A stretch of 64,000 bases of DNA from Ochotona curzoniae (taxonomy: Eukaryota > Chordata > Mammalia > Lagomorpha > Ochotonidae), in assembly GCF_017591425.1 (NCBI RefSeq), contig NW_024466399.1:1-64000 (forward strand), written 5' to 3'. The notes under the pieces are model-generated. The model was not told the origin of the DNA and searched no databases. It saw only the letters and a list, made by a program, of their open reading frames with translations. Positions within the stretch are counted from its first letter, which is position 1, and every line of letters begins with the position of its first letter. The position numbers and the translations under genes are program-made. Below are positions 21,797-33,550 of this stretch, piece by piece.

Positions 21797-22006
21797 GTGG
21801 AAGCCCCAGGACTCTCTGGGATTGACCTCTGTCCCCCAGGTTGCTTCTGCCCCAGGGGAACAGGCTCCCCAGTGCCATGCCCTCCTGGGTTTTACTCTCC
21901 TGTCTGATCTGCACAGTGAGAATCAGTGCCAGCCATGCCCCATAGGGCACTACTGCAGCCAGCCTGGGCTATCCCACATCCTGGAGGCAGAGCTCTGTGA
22001 TGCAGG
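21797..22006 (+). pseudogene. Cysteine-rich gene exon with frameshifts
   Basis: The acceptor is 'ctccctttcacag' and the donor 'gtgagg'. One frame carries GIDLCPPGCFCPRGTGSPVP and CPPGFYSPV and then hits TGA. The neighbouring frame continues as SDLHSENQCQPCPIGHYCSQ and then LEAELCDA. Entry phase also disagrees with the upstream exon, so there are probably two indels. Confidence 0.55.
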
Positions 22007-22505
22007 GTGAGGGACTGTAGGATGAAATGGGAGAAGATCACAGGCTTTGGTCCAAGTCTGCAGGTGCCCCATTACCTCCACATAGGCCTATGGTGCAACC
22101 CCAGCCTGGGAGAGGAGCAGATTCATCACTCCTCCCCCAGGATGTGGACCTGGAATCCCACCAGTCTCTGGCCCTGACCTCCCCCACAGCCCAGGGCAGC
22201 TCCTGCACTCTCACCGACACTTCTGCCTCAGACCTTCCAGGGGCAGAGTGTCTGGGGAGGGAGGAGAGGGAGTCAGCCTTGATCTGTGCCCTTCCCAGGA
22301 CTCCTCCCTGAGGCCCACAACTTAGCCTCCCACTGCATTAGGATGAGGAGCCAGAGGGATGCCTGTCACATGCAGGATCCCCTTTGGGCCCAGGGATGGC
22401 CCTTGCCATGGCCACATGTCCCAGCCCTCAGCGTGTGCCTGATGCCCACACCTGCCAACCCCAGCAGGCCAGAGCAGACCCAGCCACGGTTCTCTGTAAC
22501 TTCAG

Positions 22506-22728
22506 GTACATCTGAGTGGGAGGCAGCACCGTGCCCACCCCCTCTGATGGAACTCACGGATACAGATGTCCCCCTGGCTTCTGCTGCGCCCCCTTGAGGC
22601 CCACCATGAACTACCCTGTGAGCCCGGCACTTTCAGTCCACTGTTTAGGGCTGAGTCCTGCTAGCCATGCCTGGAGGACACTTCCTGTCACCAGGCTGCC
22701 ACTGTGGTGGCCAGCACCTGCTCCCCAG
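22506..22728 (+). pseudogene. Cysteine-rich gene exon with frameshift
   Basis: The acceptor is 'ctctgtaacttcag' and the donor 'gtaagc'. The entry frame gives TSEWEAAPCPPPLMELT. The adjacent frame then continues as HGYRCPPGFCCAPLRPTMNY. Cysteine spacing degrades towards the 3' end. Confidence 0.5.
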
Positions 22729-23404
22729 GTAAGCCAGCCTCCATCTTGCTCCAAGGGCACCTCTGGGAGTCTGACTCTGAACTCAGCTCCATCCTGCAAC
22801 TCCACACAAAATGCACATCAGATCCTCAGCAAATGGCTCATAACACTGTGCCCATTCCCAGCCACCTGAGCCCCTAGTGGGATCCTGGGGGATGAATGTG
22901 CTTGTGGCTCTGCTGGGAGTAACATGAGCCAGTCTTTTTAGCATGACTAGGGCGCCAGGAGAATCCCTCACCCCAATGCCCTCAGAAACATCAACCCCTC
23001 CCCACAGAGGGGGCTTTGGTAGGTTTGGCATATGGGTACCCTCTCCAGCCCCAAGGCTAGGCTGCCTGTCCGGGTGCCCACGAGGACCCTGGAAAATGTC
23101 CTTCTGTTTCCAGGACACACCTCCTCCCTCCATGCTCACAGAGTCAGAGTGCCGCTGACACCAGCCTGCCTGTTGCTACAGAACAACTCAGAGCTCATGG
23201 TGGCCAGACTGCACTTGGTCTCAGAGCCACATTCAGGCTCATACACAGCCCAACCATGACTACTGGTGGCCCACACACAGCCCAACCATGACTCCTGGTG
23301 GCCCACAGCTGGGGCCTCTGCAGCCTCTTACCTGCGACTCTTCAGCCACATGTGACAGAAAATGAGGTGCTCAGGGGCACAGAGTCAGATGCCCCAGCTC
23401 ACAG

Positions 23405-23547
23405 CGGCATTGCCCCCAGGTCACTGCTGCCCAGCAGGCAGGCCTCTGCATGCCCCTGCCCAGAAGGAAATCCGAATCCAAGGGAAGGCACCACCTCCCA
23501 TGGGGCCTGCCAGCCCTGCCCAACACAGAGGTACTGCCCTGGGGAGG
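23405..23547 (+). pseudogene. Cysteine-rich gene exon with frameshift
   Basis: The acceptor is 'cccagctcacag' and the donor 'gtaggt'. The entry frame reads ALPPGHCCPAGRPLHAPAQ. The neighbouring frame continues as SACPCPEGNPNPREGTTSHG and ACQPCPTQRYCPGEG. The length of 143 confirms a net frame change near 23445-23460. Confidence 0.55.
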
Positions 23548-23972
23548 GTAGGTTCTGAGCCCCACCCTGCCACTTACATCAGCCCAGCACTCCATCCCTC
23601 AAGGGACTCTGTCCCCAGTGCCTGCCCTGTGGGGACAACGTGGAGCAACCTAGATAAGTATCTGTCCTGGGCCTTCTTCCCGCTGACAGCCACAGCTTGA
23701 TTCCTCCACGTGCTGTCTGGAGTGTTGCCACACACCGGCTTTGCAGACACCACGGCACACAAGGATCTCCCACACCATGGCTCGGTGTGCTGTGAGCACC
23801 CCTCAGTGGTGCCAGAAATGCCAGGCACCCACTCCCTTCCCCCGACCATGCCATGCTGTGTTCCAGCTCTGGGAAGGGTAAGGAGGCCAACTGACAGAGT
23901 CCTATCCTCTGAGGTTGGCATTCCCGGGTCAGGGCAGGACATTTCTCTGGCACACTGACCCTTCCTGCACAG

Positions 23973-24111
23973 GGGGGGCTCCTCAGAAGGGAGCTGCAGA
24001 CCCTGTCCAGCCGGCTCCTTCTGCCCAAGCCTGAGTCTTGGCTCCCCTCACTGGACCTGCTCTGCACACTCCAACTGCTCCTCCAGCCCCACGGCCTTCC
24101 CCTGCCCTCAG
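23973..24111 (+). CDS. Cysteine-rich gene exon, intact (phase 2 to 0)
   Basis: The acceptor is 'cccttcctgcacag' and the donor 'gtactt'. It is open and reads GGSSEGSCRPCPAGSFCPSL and ends CSSSPTAFPCPQ. It leaves in phase 0, which the next exon also uses. Confidence 0.55.
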
Positions 24112-24342
24112 GTACTTTCTGGCAGCCCACAGCAGGTGAAGCCCAGGCCACTGGGTCCCGGAAGGCTTCAGGCCAGAGCACAGCCCTCCCAACAGGGGCA
24201 TTAGCCTGGCTCCTGGTCACTGGACGGGAGAATCCCAACACCCTGTCCCCTAGGCCCAGTCCTTTTGTCCAGCTTGCCCCATCCCTGCCTCTGTACCTCC
24301 AACACTCCAGGCACCCCAGCCTAACCCAGAGATCACTAGTAT

Positions 24343-24386
24343 CCACCTAGTATCACTTCTGTCTCCACCTAGTATCACTTCTGCCA
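24343..24386 (+). repeat. 22-bp tandem duplication of a splice acceptor
   Basis: The words 'ccacctagtatcacttctgt' (24343) and 'ccacctagtatcacttctgc' (24365) are adjacent copies with a 22-base period. Each contains the acceptor 'cacctag' plus the first codons of the exon that starts at 24373. Either copy could be used, and 22 is not a multiple of three. Confidence 0.8.
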
Positions 24387-24541
24387 GACGGGGGCTGCTT
24401 GGCCTGCTCCATGCTGCCCCAGGCTCTACCAGCCCTCCCTGGGCTCACATATCTGCTTCCCATGTCCACCTGGCTCCTCCTGCCCACATCCTGGCACCAC
24501 AGCGCCCAGCATCTACCCAGCACAAGCCTATTGCCACATTG
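24373..24541 (+). CDS. Cysteine-rich gene exon, intact (phase 0 to 1)
   Basis: Using the second of two duplicated acceptors, the frame is open for 169 bases. It reads YHFCQTGAAWPAPCCPRLYQ, SHICFPCPPGSSCPHPGTTA and YPAQAYCHI, with donor 'gtatgt'. The phase-0 start matches the phase-0 end at 24111. The first acceptor copy would shift the frame. Confidence 0.55.
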
Positions 24542-25946
24542 GTATGTCCAGGAACTCTTACCTCTCTGTGCCTCCCAGGACCTCTGCCTTCTCGCCACAA
24601 CCCTGACTGTTGTTCATTCATCCACTCATTCATGCAAACTCCACAGAGTGCCTCCCAGCACGGATGCACTGCTGGGTTCAGCCCCCTCCCCCCCCCCCGC
24701 TCCCACCCACTCCACCCCAACCCCCCGCCCCTCGCTGCATGCAAACCTCACTCCTGCCCACACTGCCTGCTTCCCTCCAGCTGCCTCCTCCCTGAGGGCA
24801 GCTAGCTGTCGCCTGGACCAATGCCAGTTTGGCACAGGAGGGGGCTCTGCCTGAGCACTGCTGCGAAAGGGCTCTGATGTAGGGTCCAGACACGCAGAAG
24901 AGGAACGCAGAAGCCGTTACAGCTGGGCCTTTGCTGTCCTGGATTTGAGATTGATAACCCGGGGACACGATGCATGAGTCCATCCCCTTACCTGACACAC
25001 ACATGCACAGTGTGCACACAGACAAATGTTCTCCCACACCTAAACACGTGCATACTCACACGGACACATGTGTCTTTACAATGTCTCTGTCACTCTTAGG
25101 GGCCATGCATACCCCTGGTGTGTGGGGCACAGGAGATGCCCAGGCTTGGTCCTCCCCTGTCTCTGCCACTTAGGGTCTTTAACCTTGGATGTTGAGGAAG
25201 ATGGCCAATTGTCCCTGTGTCTCTAACTGCATCCAGGGGGGTCAGGGAAGAGACAGTCCCCACGGGAGGAGGCAGCAATCCTCCCACCTGCCTCCCACCA
25301 GCCCCTCACCTCAGTTCCTCCAGTTATCTGTTCAGCTGCAGCCTCTCCCCGCTCATACCCCGGTGCTCGCAGGGCATTAAGCTGTTTCCTCAAAGCTCTT
25401 CCTGTCTAAAGATTCCTTCTCATTGTAACCCAAGGCAGGTCTTGCCTGTGTACCTGGCACAGCCCACGTACCCCCAAAACACTCTGAGGCCCAACAATCC
25501 TGGGGTGGGTTATGGCGGGGCCCTGCATCCCTAGGAGGAGGAATGGCATAGATGGCTGCCAAGTGACAGTTCCCAGGTGTGGATGCACAAGGCCAGCTCA
25601 GTCCCAGGGAGCCAGGGCGGCTGGATGTGCAGTAAGCACCTCACCAGGTCCCTTGGCTGGAGGTATGACCCCTTCCGTGCGGTGGCTCCTGTGTAGCACT
25701 CCCTGGCCTTGTCCCCTTGTTAAGGACAATCACCCAGGAGGGGGAGGGGTTAAAGGCACCACCAAGTCATGGCACCATCAGCCCTGAGAAGACAGCATGG
25801 GGGACCCACAGCAACAGGGCCAGCTGGGCGTGAAGATGGGGGCCTCAGAAGACAGGTGTCTGGGGGAGGGGAGGCAGCTGGTGGTTAGGTGCTTATCCAA
25901 TCAGAACCCTTGGGACTCATCTCTATGCTGCCCTCCCCACTTTCAG

Positions 25947-26055
25947 GAACCCCGGTCCCCACACTGTGTCCTCCAGGGACCTTCACTCCCCAGGATGGGT
26001 CAGGCCTCCAGGAAGAGGGGGACTGCTTCATCTGCCCCCTGGGTCACAACTGCAG
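25947..26055 (+). CDS. Cysteine-rich gene exon, intact (phase 1 to 2)
   Basis: The acceptor is 'cctccccactttcag' and the donor 'gtcagt'. It is open and reads TPVPTLCPPGTFTPQDGSGL, then QEEGDCFICPLGHNC. This is the last exon with a clear CPPGTF/CPLGHNC unit on the plus strand. Confidence 0.6.
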
Positions 26056-26389
26056 GTCAGTCCCCTCCTGCCTCCATATTAAGCTGAGGTGGTCCACAGG
26101 CCTGGCCCATGAATGCACGGGAGGGGGTGGGGGCAGTGTGGCAGGTCTGCAGAACCAGGACAGGTATTAAGCCCAACAGTGAGACCACTGCCTGCCTGCC
26201 CACCCAGGCTTCAGCAGGCAGAAAACACCTATCTGTTAGATAAGGATGCCAGAGCAAGGAGCCTGGGTTTCTGAAAATAGAAAAAGACATTGGAAAGGAA
26301 TGAGTATCAGTGTGAGCTAAGTGCAGCTTGGCTGGCATTGCCCCAGTGTACCCAGGTAAGCTCCGCTGTAGCCGCAGTATCCTTTTGGG

Positions 26390-26404
26390 CCACCAGAGGG
26401 CGGC
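26390..26404 (+). promoter_or_regulatory. Strong CTCF-like motif
   Basis: CCACCAGAGGGCGGC matches the CTCF core consensus CCASYAGRKGGCRS at every position. It lies about 330 bases beyond the last clear repeat exon. This is the strongest of four such motifs in the window. Confidence 0.5.
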
Positions 26405-28340
26405 AGAGCTTTTGTGTCCTGCAGGAAGCATGGCTGGAGTTGCATGCAATCTGTATGGTGAGACCATCAGGTGGTCCATTAATAGCCATGCCTTTTCAAG
26501 AGGAGGCTCAGTGAGCTTGATGTCCTCTCCTGCGGTGGTGTAGGGGGCACACGTTTGCAGGGTACAGGGGGTGGGTGCTTGCTGGAGAGGGCCTTGCAGG
26601 AACTCTGCCCCTTAAAGAGGTGTGATTTCCAGGGCCCAAGCAGGGAAGCACCGGGTCTTCTGCAAAGCCGCCCTGCTGCTCTGCTGGGCGTAGCACAGGG
26701 AGCTTCAAAGGAAGAGGCGCCCACGCTGCATGCACAGTGACCTGTACATGTTTTTTGCCAAAGCAGGATCTTACTAAAAAGGTGACCACTGCAGGTTCCT
26801 CAGGATCTCCCTGTTAAGTCACTACACAGGCCCAGCCGGCTGCAAAGTGAGACAGCACTGCCTCCAAGCCCAGGCCCAGCCTTGGTGGACCTGGCAGGCT
26901 CTGGGCACCCTGGGGAGCACAAGCAGATGGAATACGTGCCTGTCCCCTCCACTCCCCTCTGCACAGCAAAAGCAGCAGAGCCCTGGCTTTCCCAGAAGCA
27001 CTCCCCTGCCAGAAGCAGCCCAGCCCCTGCTCTCACCCCTGAGCCTGAGGCTAAGGGAAGAAGGAGCTGGGCTCAGAGACGACAGGCAGAGGATGGTGTC
27101 GGCCACACCGGGCCCAGGCTGGGTCTCAGCCTCCTCTGCTGGGTCCCACGCATGGCTGTGGTGCGCGACACACATGGCCACCATGGAAATGAACCAAAAG
27201 CAAGCTCTGCCTGTACCAGGTGCAAGCTGCAGGCTCCTCTGAGGGCCCCGTCTCAGGCACCTGCCCATTCTCCTCTCTCCTCCCCGGTAGGGAGGACAAG
27301 TGTGGGGAAAACTTGCTGGTGACTCACTCAAGTTTGAAAAGCTAATGGGTAATAGCGATGGCTCCTGTGGACCCTGACTCAAGAAGTTGTGCTGCAGCCA
27401 GCCCTCTTGAGTCCCGGAGGAGTACTCAAAACAAGCAAATGGATGATGAGGTACCTGTACATGGGCAGAGGTCAGTGCAAATCCTGTGAGCCAGGAAGCC
27501 AGGACCGGCAGCTGGGACCGTGTTAAGCATCACGGTGGTCTCTCCAGACTACCGGGCCAGGCTCCAGAACACAGGACGGCCACTACCCTCTGACTGAGGC
27601 CTCCAAAATGTTACAGAGTGCAAGAGAGATCGTGTCACCTAAATTTAGGATTTACTAAGGCGTCTTTACAAAAGTCAACAATAATAATTCAGTCTGAATT
27701 GAAACCCTGAGAGGAGAAAAAAAAAAGGGCCATTACCGAAGACCCTGATTTCAATTATCCCTACAATATAAATTAGCCTAAAAGAGATCCAGTTAAAAGC
27801 CTGGACATATTTACAAAACTGTAAACATTTATCCCTTTTCTGGCTTTTTAGCCTGCATTCCATTGTTGTTAAGCATTACCTGTCCTGGAACTTTTGGAAA
27901 TATACAAATTTTAATCACACTTCTGTAAAAAAATTTTTTTTAAATATCTGTAGTAGTCTTTTGATATGACAAAATTTTGCCCCACTTGGCATCTGACAGT
28001 ACCTTTAATCCAAAAGCCTACTCAGTTGTTGTATCTGCTAAATGAAACTTTTGAATTTTTTAGATGTCTATGAAGGATGCCAAGACTTATAATATCTACT
28101 TGAAGTAGAAACTCTTTATATAACACAATATAGATTAAATTATTGGCATTAAATGCCTATAAAATAAGTACATAACTTTTACCAATCTTATGCAATACGA
28201 ACATACTGAAAGGCAGAAAATACAAATATTGCCTCAATATCATAATCTGAGACACTTCAACAAAGTCAGATTTGGAGTTCGCTGGAGCTAACTAGCACAT
28301 TTAATGATTAATTAGATAAAACCATTTAAGAGGAGATGTT
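26405..28340. other. No recognisable gene; GC-rich then AT-rich
   Basis: Up to about 27.3 kb the sequence is GC-rich with overlapping open frames (186 codons on minus at 26822-27382, 146 and 131 on plus) that lack motifs. From 27.6 kb it turns AT-rich with no open frame of note. I treat it as intron or intergenic DNA. Confidence 0.4.
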
Positions 28341-28344
28341 ATAA

Positions 28345-28712
28345 TAACACATGCTTTAAAACTTTGTTGCTGTCACTCAATACCATGTCAATTAACTCCA
28401 TAAGGTTGTAAATTGTTGTGGACGTTATGTTGTGGCTTTTCATTGGACGGCATGATATTCTGCCAGCTCTACTTTCAGACCAGGGATGGTCTCCCAATGA
28501 AACTGTTGAATTTGTCTGGACAGTAAGATGCTGGACTCGGTGCATGGTACATGCTTGCAATGAAGGCATCAGGATTGGATTTGAACTGTAATGCTGCAGC
28601 AATGTGGAGGAATCCACCACAGGGGGAGGACCCGGGGAGGGCTTGGGGGGATCCCAGAGCCTATGAAACTGTGTCATAAACCGAAATTGAATTTTTTAAA
28701 ATAATAAATAAA
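28345..28712 (+). mobile_element. LINE-1 3' end, plus strand
   Basis: The segment runs from 'caattaactccataaggttg' through 'gggatggtctcccaatgaaa' and 'gagcctatgaaactgtgtca' to an (AATA)n tail. The same sequence is present at 41450-41840 (minus) and 46986-47130 (plus). A diverged cousin forms the 3' UTR of the longer LINE-1 at 40.6-40.98 kb, which ties it to a lagomorph LINE-1 family. Confidence 0.75.
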
Positions 28713-29481
28713 TAAATAAAGTTACACATTTGCACAATGTTTATTTCAACAAACCAGCATACCATGTGTGATATTTCTTCCCCTACCCTTCTTTGGTAGT
28801 TACACAAAATAAGTTTGTATTTAAGGTTTTTTTTTTTTTGCAACTTTCAACTAAAGGATACACTCTGTTATGATACTACAAGTAACGATAATTTGTCCTA
28901 CATTGTCTGCAAATATCACGGAGATGTTCAACTTAAGAGAAAGTTCTCCAATTTTAGATGCATAGACCTGCATTTGCATATTTGCTCATTTTACTTTCAT
29001 TGACCTGTAAAACTCCTGAAATAAACAGAACATTACATTAGCAATCATTCTAAAGAACTATAGGCTGTTTTTTTTCCCTATCTTTTTATATGTGGAAATC
29101 AATATTTCTACAAAAACTAAATTTATTTCTCATTGCTTTAATGGACAAGATGATTTCAATCACATTGCAAGCCAATGATACTAGCAAAGGACGCCTTCAC
29201 ACAGTAATTATTTCCAACCTAAATATAAAATGTCTCTCATAGGAACTCAGCAAGTAATTGGAATAAAATATTAATGAGAATATTTACAGTAAAATACATA
29301 CAAAAATCTACGACAAATAAAATGTAATCGAATATTCAGCTGGAAAGTCTGACTCCAACTCTAAATCTTAAATATTTTCTGCAAAAAAAAAAAACAGAAA
29401 ATAAACTTTCTTTCAAATCCTCCTGGAACAGTAAGAGAAATAAGCAATGTTCGTAATGGAATATGAAATTAAGAAATACGT
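28713..29481. other. AT-rich, no recognisable gene
   Basis: AT-rich sequence with short homopolymers and no motif-bearing open frame. Confidence 0.4.
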
Positions 29482-29812
29482 GCCCCGCCTGGGGCGGTGG
29501 CCTAGCAGCTGAAGTCCTCGCCTTGGGAGCACCGGGATCCCATATGGCCACCGGTTCTAGTCCTGGCAGCTCCACTTCCCGTCCAGCTCTCTGCTTGTGG
29601 CCTGGGAAAGCAGTCAAGGACAGCCCAAAGCCTTGGGATCCTGCATCAGCTTGGGAGACCCAGAGGCAGCTCCGGGCTCCTGGTTTCAGATCAACTCAGT
29701 TCCAGCCTTTGTGGTCACTTGGGGAGTGATTCATCTGATGGAGGATCTTCCTCTCTGTCCCTCCTCCTCTCTGTATATCTGACTTTGCAATAAAAATAAA
29801 TACGTCTTGGGA
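29482..29812 (+). mobile_element. CSINE, plus strand, fairly young
   Basis: The element has 'gtggcctagcagctgaagtc' at the start, 'cgggatcccatatggccacc', 'ctccacttcccgtccagctc', 'ggagtgattcatctgatgga', a CT-rich run and the tail 'aataaaaataaata'. It is close to the 57.5-kb copy, so it is one of the younger insertions here. Confidence 0.9.
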
Positions 29813-30481
29813 AGAAAAAGAAGGAAAAAACTTGGTTGCTATAGAGAGGATCAGATTTTAATTCCGTGCATCAATGATGAATATTTTGGAAAATGATGTA
29901 AACAGTGTTTAAAGACTATGATGAATTACATTGCATATAAATCTTACAAGATGTAATCCTTTCACATCCTCCAAGGCTTCCATATCCTTTCTTCAACAAA
30001 CTTTATCCTGCAAATGCTTTGTCCTCTTCAGTGCTGCAGTCTAACACAGCCATTCTCCTGTAGGACAGAATACATTACAAGCCATGTCCTTTTTACTCTT
30101 ATCCAAAAAACCCTCCTTTATAACATTTTTCATCAAGAACACATTTATATACTTGCCTTTATTCTTAATCTAAAGACTAGCAGATAAAAGTAAATGGGTG
30201 CATCCCATGGCCGGAAAAAAATTTAACAGTGAATTAAATGTGACTTTTATACCAGTTTATGTTTGTTGTAAATGTTACACTTTTAAAGGAATGCCTTAAA
30301 CAATACCTTAAGGGTTATATTCATTAAATTCAAAAATCCAAGATAAAAACGGAGTTTAAAAGTTATATTAGTTATGTACAAAGGTTGCTTATGAAGTACA
30401 AGAGACTAGATATTCTTCTGTGGGCCCAGTTTAGTTTATCTCTTAACCCGCCCCTCTAGGGGGTGGAACGTGGCAAAGAAA

Positions 30482-30520
30482 ATCAATCAATCATTCAATC
30501 AGTCAATCAATCAATAAAAT
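30482..30520. repeat. (AATC)n microsatellite
   Basis: Nine imperfect copies of the tetranucleotide 'aatc', with occasional 'attc' and 'agtc' variants. Confidence 0.8.
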
Positions 30521-30529
30521 GTCCTGGAG

Positions 30530-33500
30530 AAACTTGGCCTGCTGGATGAGCAGCCTAACAGAGGGGGGAGGTGGATGGGGAGGAGGGCGGGGTGATTGCA
30601 CCTGCTGGAGAGAAGGGAGTGAGAGTTTAACCCTGAAGTTGCTGGGCAGGAGGAGGGACTTCTGTACAGGCTGCTTGCCGCTGCGAAAAGGCGGCAGGGA
30701 GGGTGGGGGATGTAAACTAGACAAGAACGTCTAATTAGTCGATCTGGAATCCAAGTCAGCAAGTCCAAGCCCTGTGGAATCACACAGCATTCCCTCCTCC
30801 AAAAGTTATGAGCAAATCAAGTCCTTTCCATTGGCCCGGGAAGGACATCTTTCACTTTCACTAGAGGCTTAGGGGAGGCCCCAGAATGAGAATAATCGCT
30901 GATCCAAATAAGATGGCTAATTACAAAGAAATTATGATTTTAAAAAAGGATGGGGTGATGAATGTTCGAATTCGATCTGTTGCAAATTAGATATGAGATA
31001 GTTTTGTTGTTATTGTTGTTGTTGTTAAAATGCTCGACTATGCCTGGGCCCTGGGGGTTATAAAGAACCCCACTACAGCATGAAATGGTTAAATGACTCC
31101 ATAGCAGCCCAGAGCTCTATTCTGGGCAGATCATTCCTCTGCCTTAAAGAAAAATTTTTTCAAAATCTATGATTAGAGAAGGTGTTCTGTTAGATAACCC
31201 ATCTGTAAAGACTAAAGAAACAGTTGGGGCACAGGGGTTGAGGAACAAATCTTTTGAAATATAATCAGATGACTTTTAAAAATGTAAAAGGGAAATTTGG
31301 AGTAAGTTTTATGAAATTGTACCCACAAGGGTTAAGAGTGCTATTTGCCATGGCTCATCTCCGGATATTAAATAAGTAAGCTATTTAGAGCTAAAGGAAT
31401 AATTATTTTATTTATACCTTTACCAAAAAGCTCCTTATTCCTATGACATGCTTGCTCAACTTGTGAGGCCTGGAGAGCAGGCTCTGACCCAGTGGGTGGT
31501 CCCAGGTGGATCACTTGGCTGAGGGCAGAAGGACCACAAGGGGGCTTCTGGCACAGGACTGAACAGCAGATCTGGGGAGTAGAAAGACGTTTCTGCTCAG
31601 TCCCCAGAAAGGATGCTTGCAGGCAAAGAGGCAGAGGGCCGAGAGAGATCCAGGGTGCTATCTGAAGGAGTACACGGGGCTCTAAGGCAGCCTGGGATAC
31701 ATCAGAGAGGAAGGAGGCTGGAGACAAGACTAAGGCCAGGCATCCTGCAGGGGCCACTCAGGGCCAGTCCTTGCCCAGGTCCCTTCTCTGCCCTGTAACC
31801 TCACCCTGCATATTCTCAGGTTCTCCTGAGCACCAAGCCCGGACCACCACTTCTCAGCCTAGTTCAATTTGGCCCCCATGGAACTTTTGGCTTCATCACC
31901 TCCAGGGTGGCCCTTCTTGGTCTCTTCCTCCAGGGTGAGCAGAGGAAGTTAGGGAAGAGAGACACTCCCATGGGTGGGCCCAGGAGAGCTGGACCTGTTC
32001 CTGCAAGGGGAGGGATAGGCCCATGGCCTTCCCCAAATGCTATGGGATTGCTGGGAACCAGCCCCCGGCTACAGTGGCACTGTCACACTGCAAGTTTGGA
32101 GTCTCCCTGCTGCCAAGAGCCCAGCATCTATCCCTGTATCTCAAGCCCAGTGGTCTGCCTGCAAACAGAGGACGTGACCCCTCCCAGAGTCACATCCTTC
32201 CCCAGTAGCCTCCACTCCACATGCCCAGATCTGTTCTCCCCTCCCCTCTGGCTCTCAGCTGCCTCCCATTCCCCTCCAGTGGGCTCAGGGACACACCATG
32301 ACTTTGCCATGCTGAGAGAGTCCAGCCTGTGCTGACTCCATTCTCTCAGCCTGATTCCAGCTTGGCCTCCATTTCCTCATCTGTAACAACAAGGAGTTGA
32401 GCAGTGTCCCAGTGGCAATTGTCCATGATTTCTGGGCCTGAGCAGTCTGGGAGGACACACCCAGGCAAGGTGGAACCCTGCGATGAGCCCCAGCCTCCTG
32501 TAGACCATCTCAGGAGCTGTGCACAGGGTCCTCCCACCAGGCCTGAAGCCCTTTGGGCCAGAACCCCAGTCCTTGAGCAGTGAGGAAAGCCCTGGGACTG
32601 GGACCCCATAGAGCAAGTCACCCTGCGCATGCATTTCTGCCCAAACTGGGAGCACTCTTGAGCTCCATCCTTGAGCCCCGCTGATTACTGAGTACCAGGC
32701 CTTCATCGCTTCCCTGCCCCAATCTCCTGCCCCGGAGCTTCCCCAGGGCACTGCTATGAGCATGAAACTGTTAAATCCCTGCTTCAGCAAGTGACACGAA
32801 GTTGGTCCTGCTCGATGTCCCAAGGGGCCCAGCCACTGGACTAGTTAAAACAGGACAGATCTGCAGGAGCCCTGAGGCACAAAAGAGACAGTGAGAAGTG
32901 GCCAGGAGCCCTGGCAGGCAGGATAGTGTGAGTCAGAGGGAAGCAGATCCAGAAAATGACCCCCCATTGGACTGGATACCCCAATATCCAGGCCCAGCTC
33001 CACCATTAGGCACAGAGACTGGCAGGACTCCACTCTCTCTAAGCCTTGTGATTGCAACTGTAGGCTGAGCTCAGTGTGTTCCCCCTCCTTACACATGGCC
33101 CCATTTTAGAGGTGGGGCTTCAGGAGAGAGCCACTAGCCGTGTTCAGCAGGCCTCTGTGTGCACAGGGAATGGCCAGGCCCTGCTGCCTAGGTTTCTGCC
33201 AGATGGCCCTTGTACCCCGCAGCTGCCCCCTCACCGCCCACCAGCAGCATTCACTGAGCATGCACTGAGCACCCACTGATGGCAGCACTAGGAGGCACAT
33301 AGAGCCCATGGGCCTTGGGCTCTGGTCATCATGGCTGGCCCTGTTGAGAGCGGGCAACTCTGCAGGAGTCTGGGTAGAGGGCACCAAGACGATCAAATGC
33401 ATAGGCATGACCTGGGGATGATACCTTCCCATTGCAGATGTGTCCTGCTCTCCCTTGCTCATCTAAGCACTGAACTCTTAACTCTGGCTTGCCCTGGGCA

Positions 33501-33550
33501 GGGAATAGGATGACTCTGGAGCCCAGTCCAAGTCCTTTTCCATCCCTCAG
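30530..33550. other. No recognisable gene
   Basis: Mixed-composition DNA. A (GTT)n run lies at about 31005-31026. Open frames up to about 148 codons overlap on both strands from 31.4 to 33.5 kb without recognisable motifs. This is probably intronic if the exon at 33551 belongs to the cysteine-rich gene. Confidence 0.35.

Larger units (their letters stand above)
4972..26055 (+). pseudogene. Multi-exon cysteine-rich (GCC2/GCC3-like repeat) gene, apparently decaying
   Basis: This span contains about 30 plus-strand exons encoding tandem modules of the pattern C-P-x-G-x-[YF]-C-P-x-G-[ST]. Typical words are CPPGHFC, CPAGFYCPQG and CPPGHYCLEG. The pattern resembles the ephrin-receptor-like GCC2/GCC3 cysteine repeat, which in known proteins forms extracellular disulfide-bonded rods, so an extracellular or lumenal protein is inferred. 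Exons are mostly phase 1 to phase 1. Two pairs switch to phase 2 consistently on both sides of the intron (14908/15218 and 16820/17202) and one to phase 0 (24111/24373), which supports one transcript. Roughly twelve exons are intact. The rest carry frameshifts or stops, so the locus is probably a unitary pseudogene, though assembly error could explain some lesions. The 5' end and signal peptide were not found. I do not recognise an orthologue. Confidence 0.65.

Noticed and set aside
23579..24346. 255-codon minus-strand open frame
   Set aside because: It lies antisense to the motif-bearing exon at 23973 and shows no domain, so it is a shadow of GC-rich coding sequence.
26822..27382. 186-codon minus-strand open frame
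   Set aside because: It is GC-rich and low in complexity, with overlapping open frames on the other strand and no motif or splice context.
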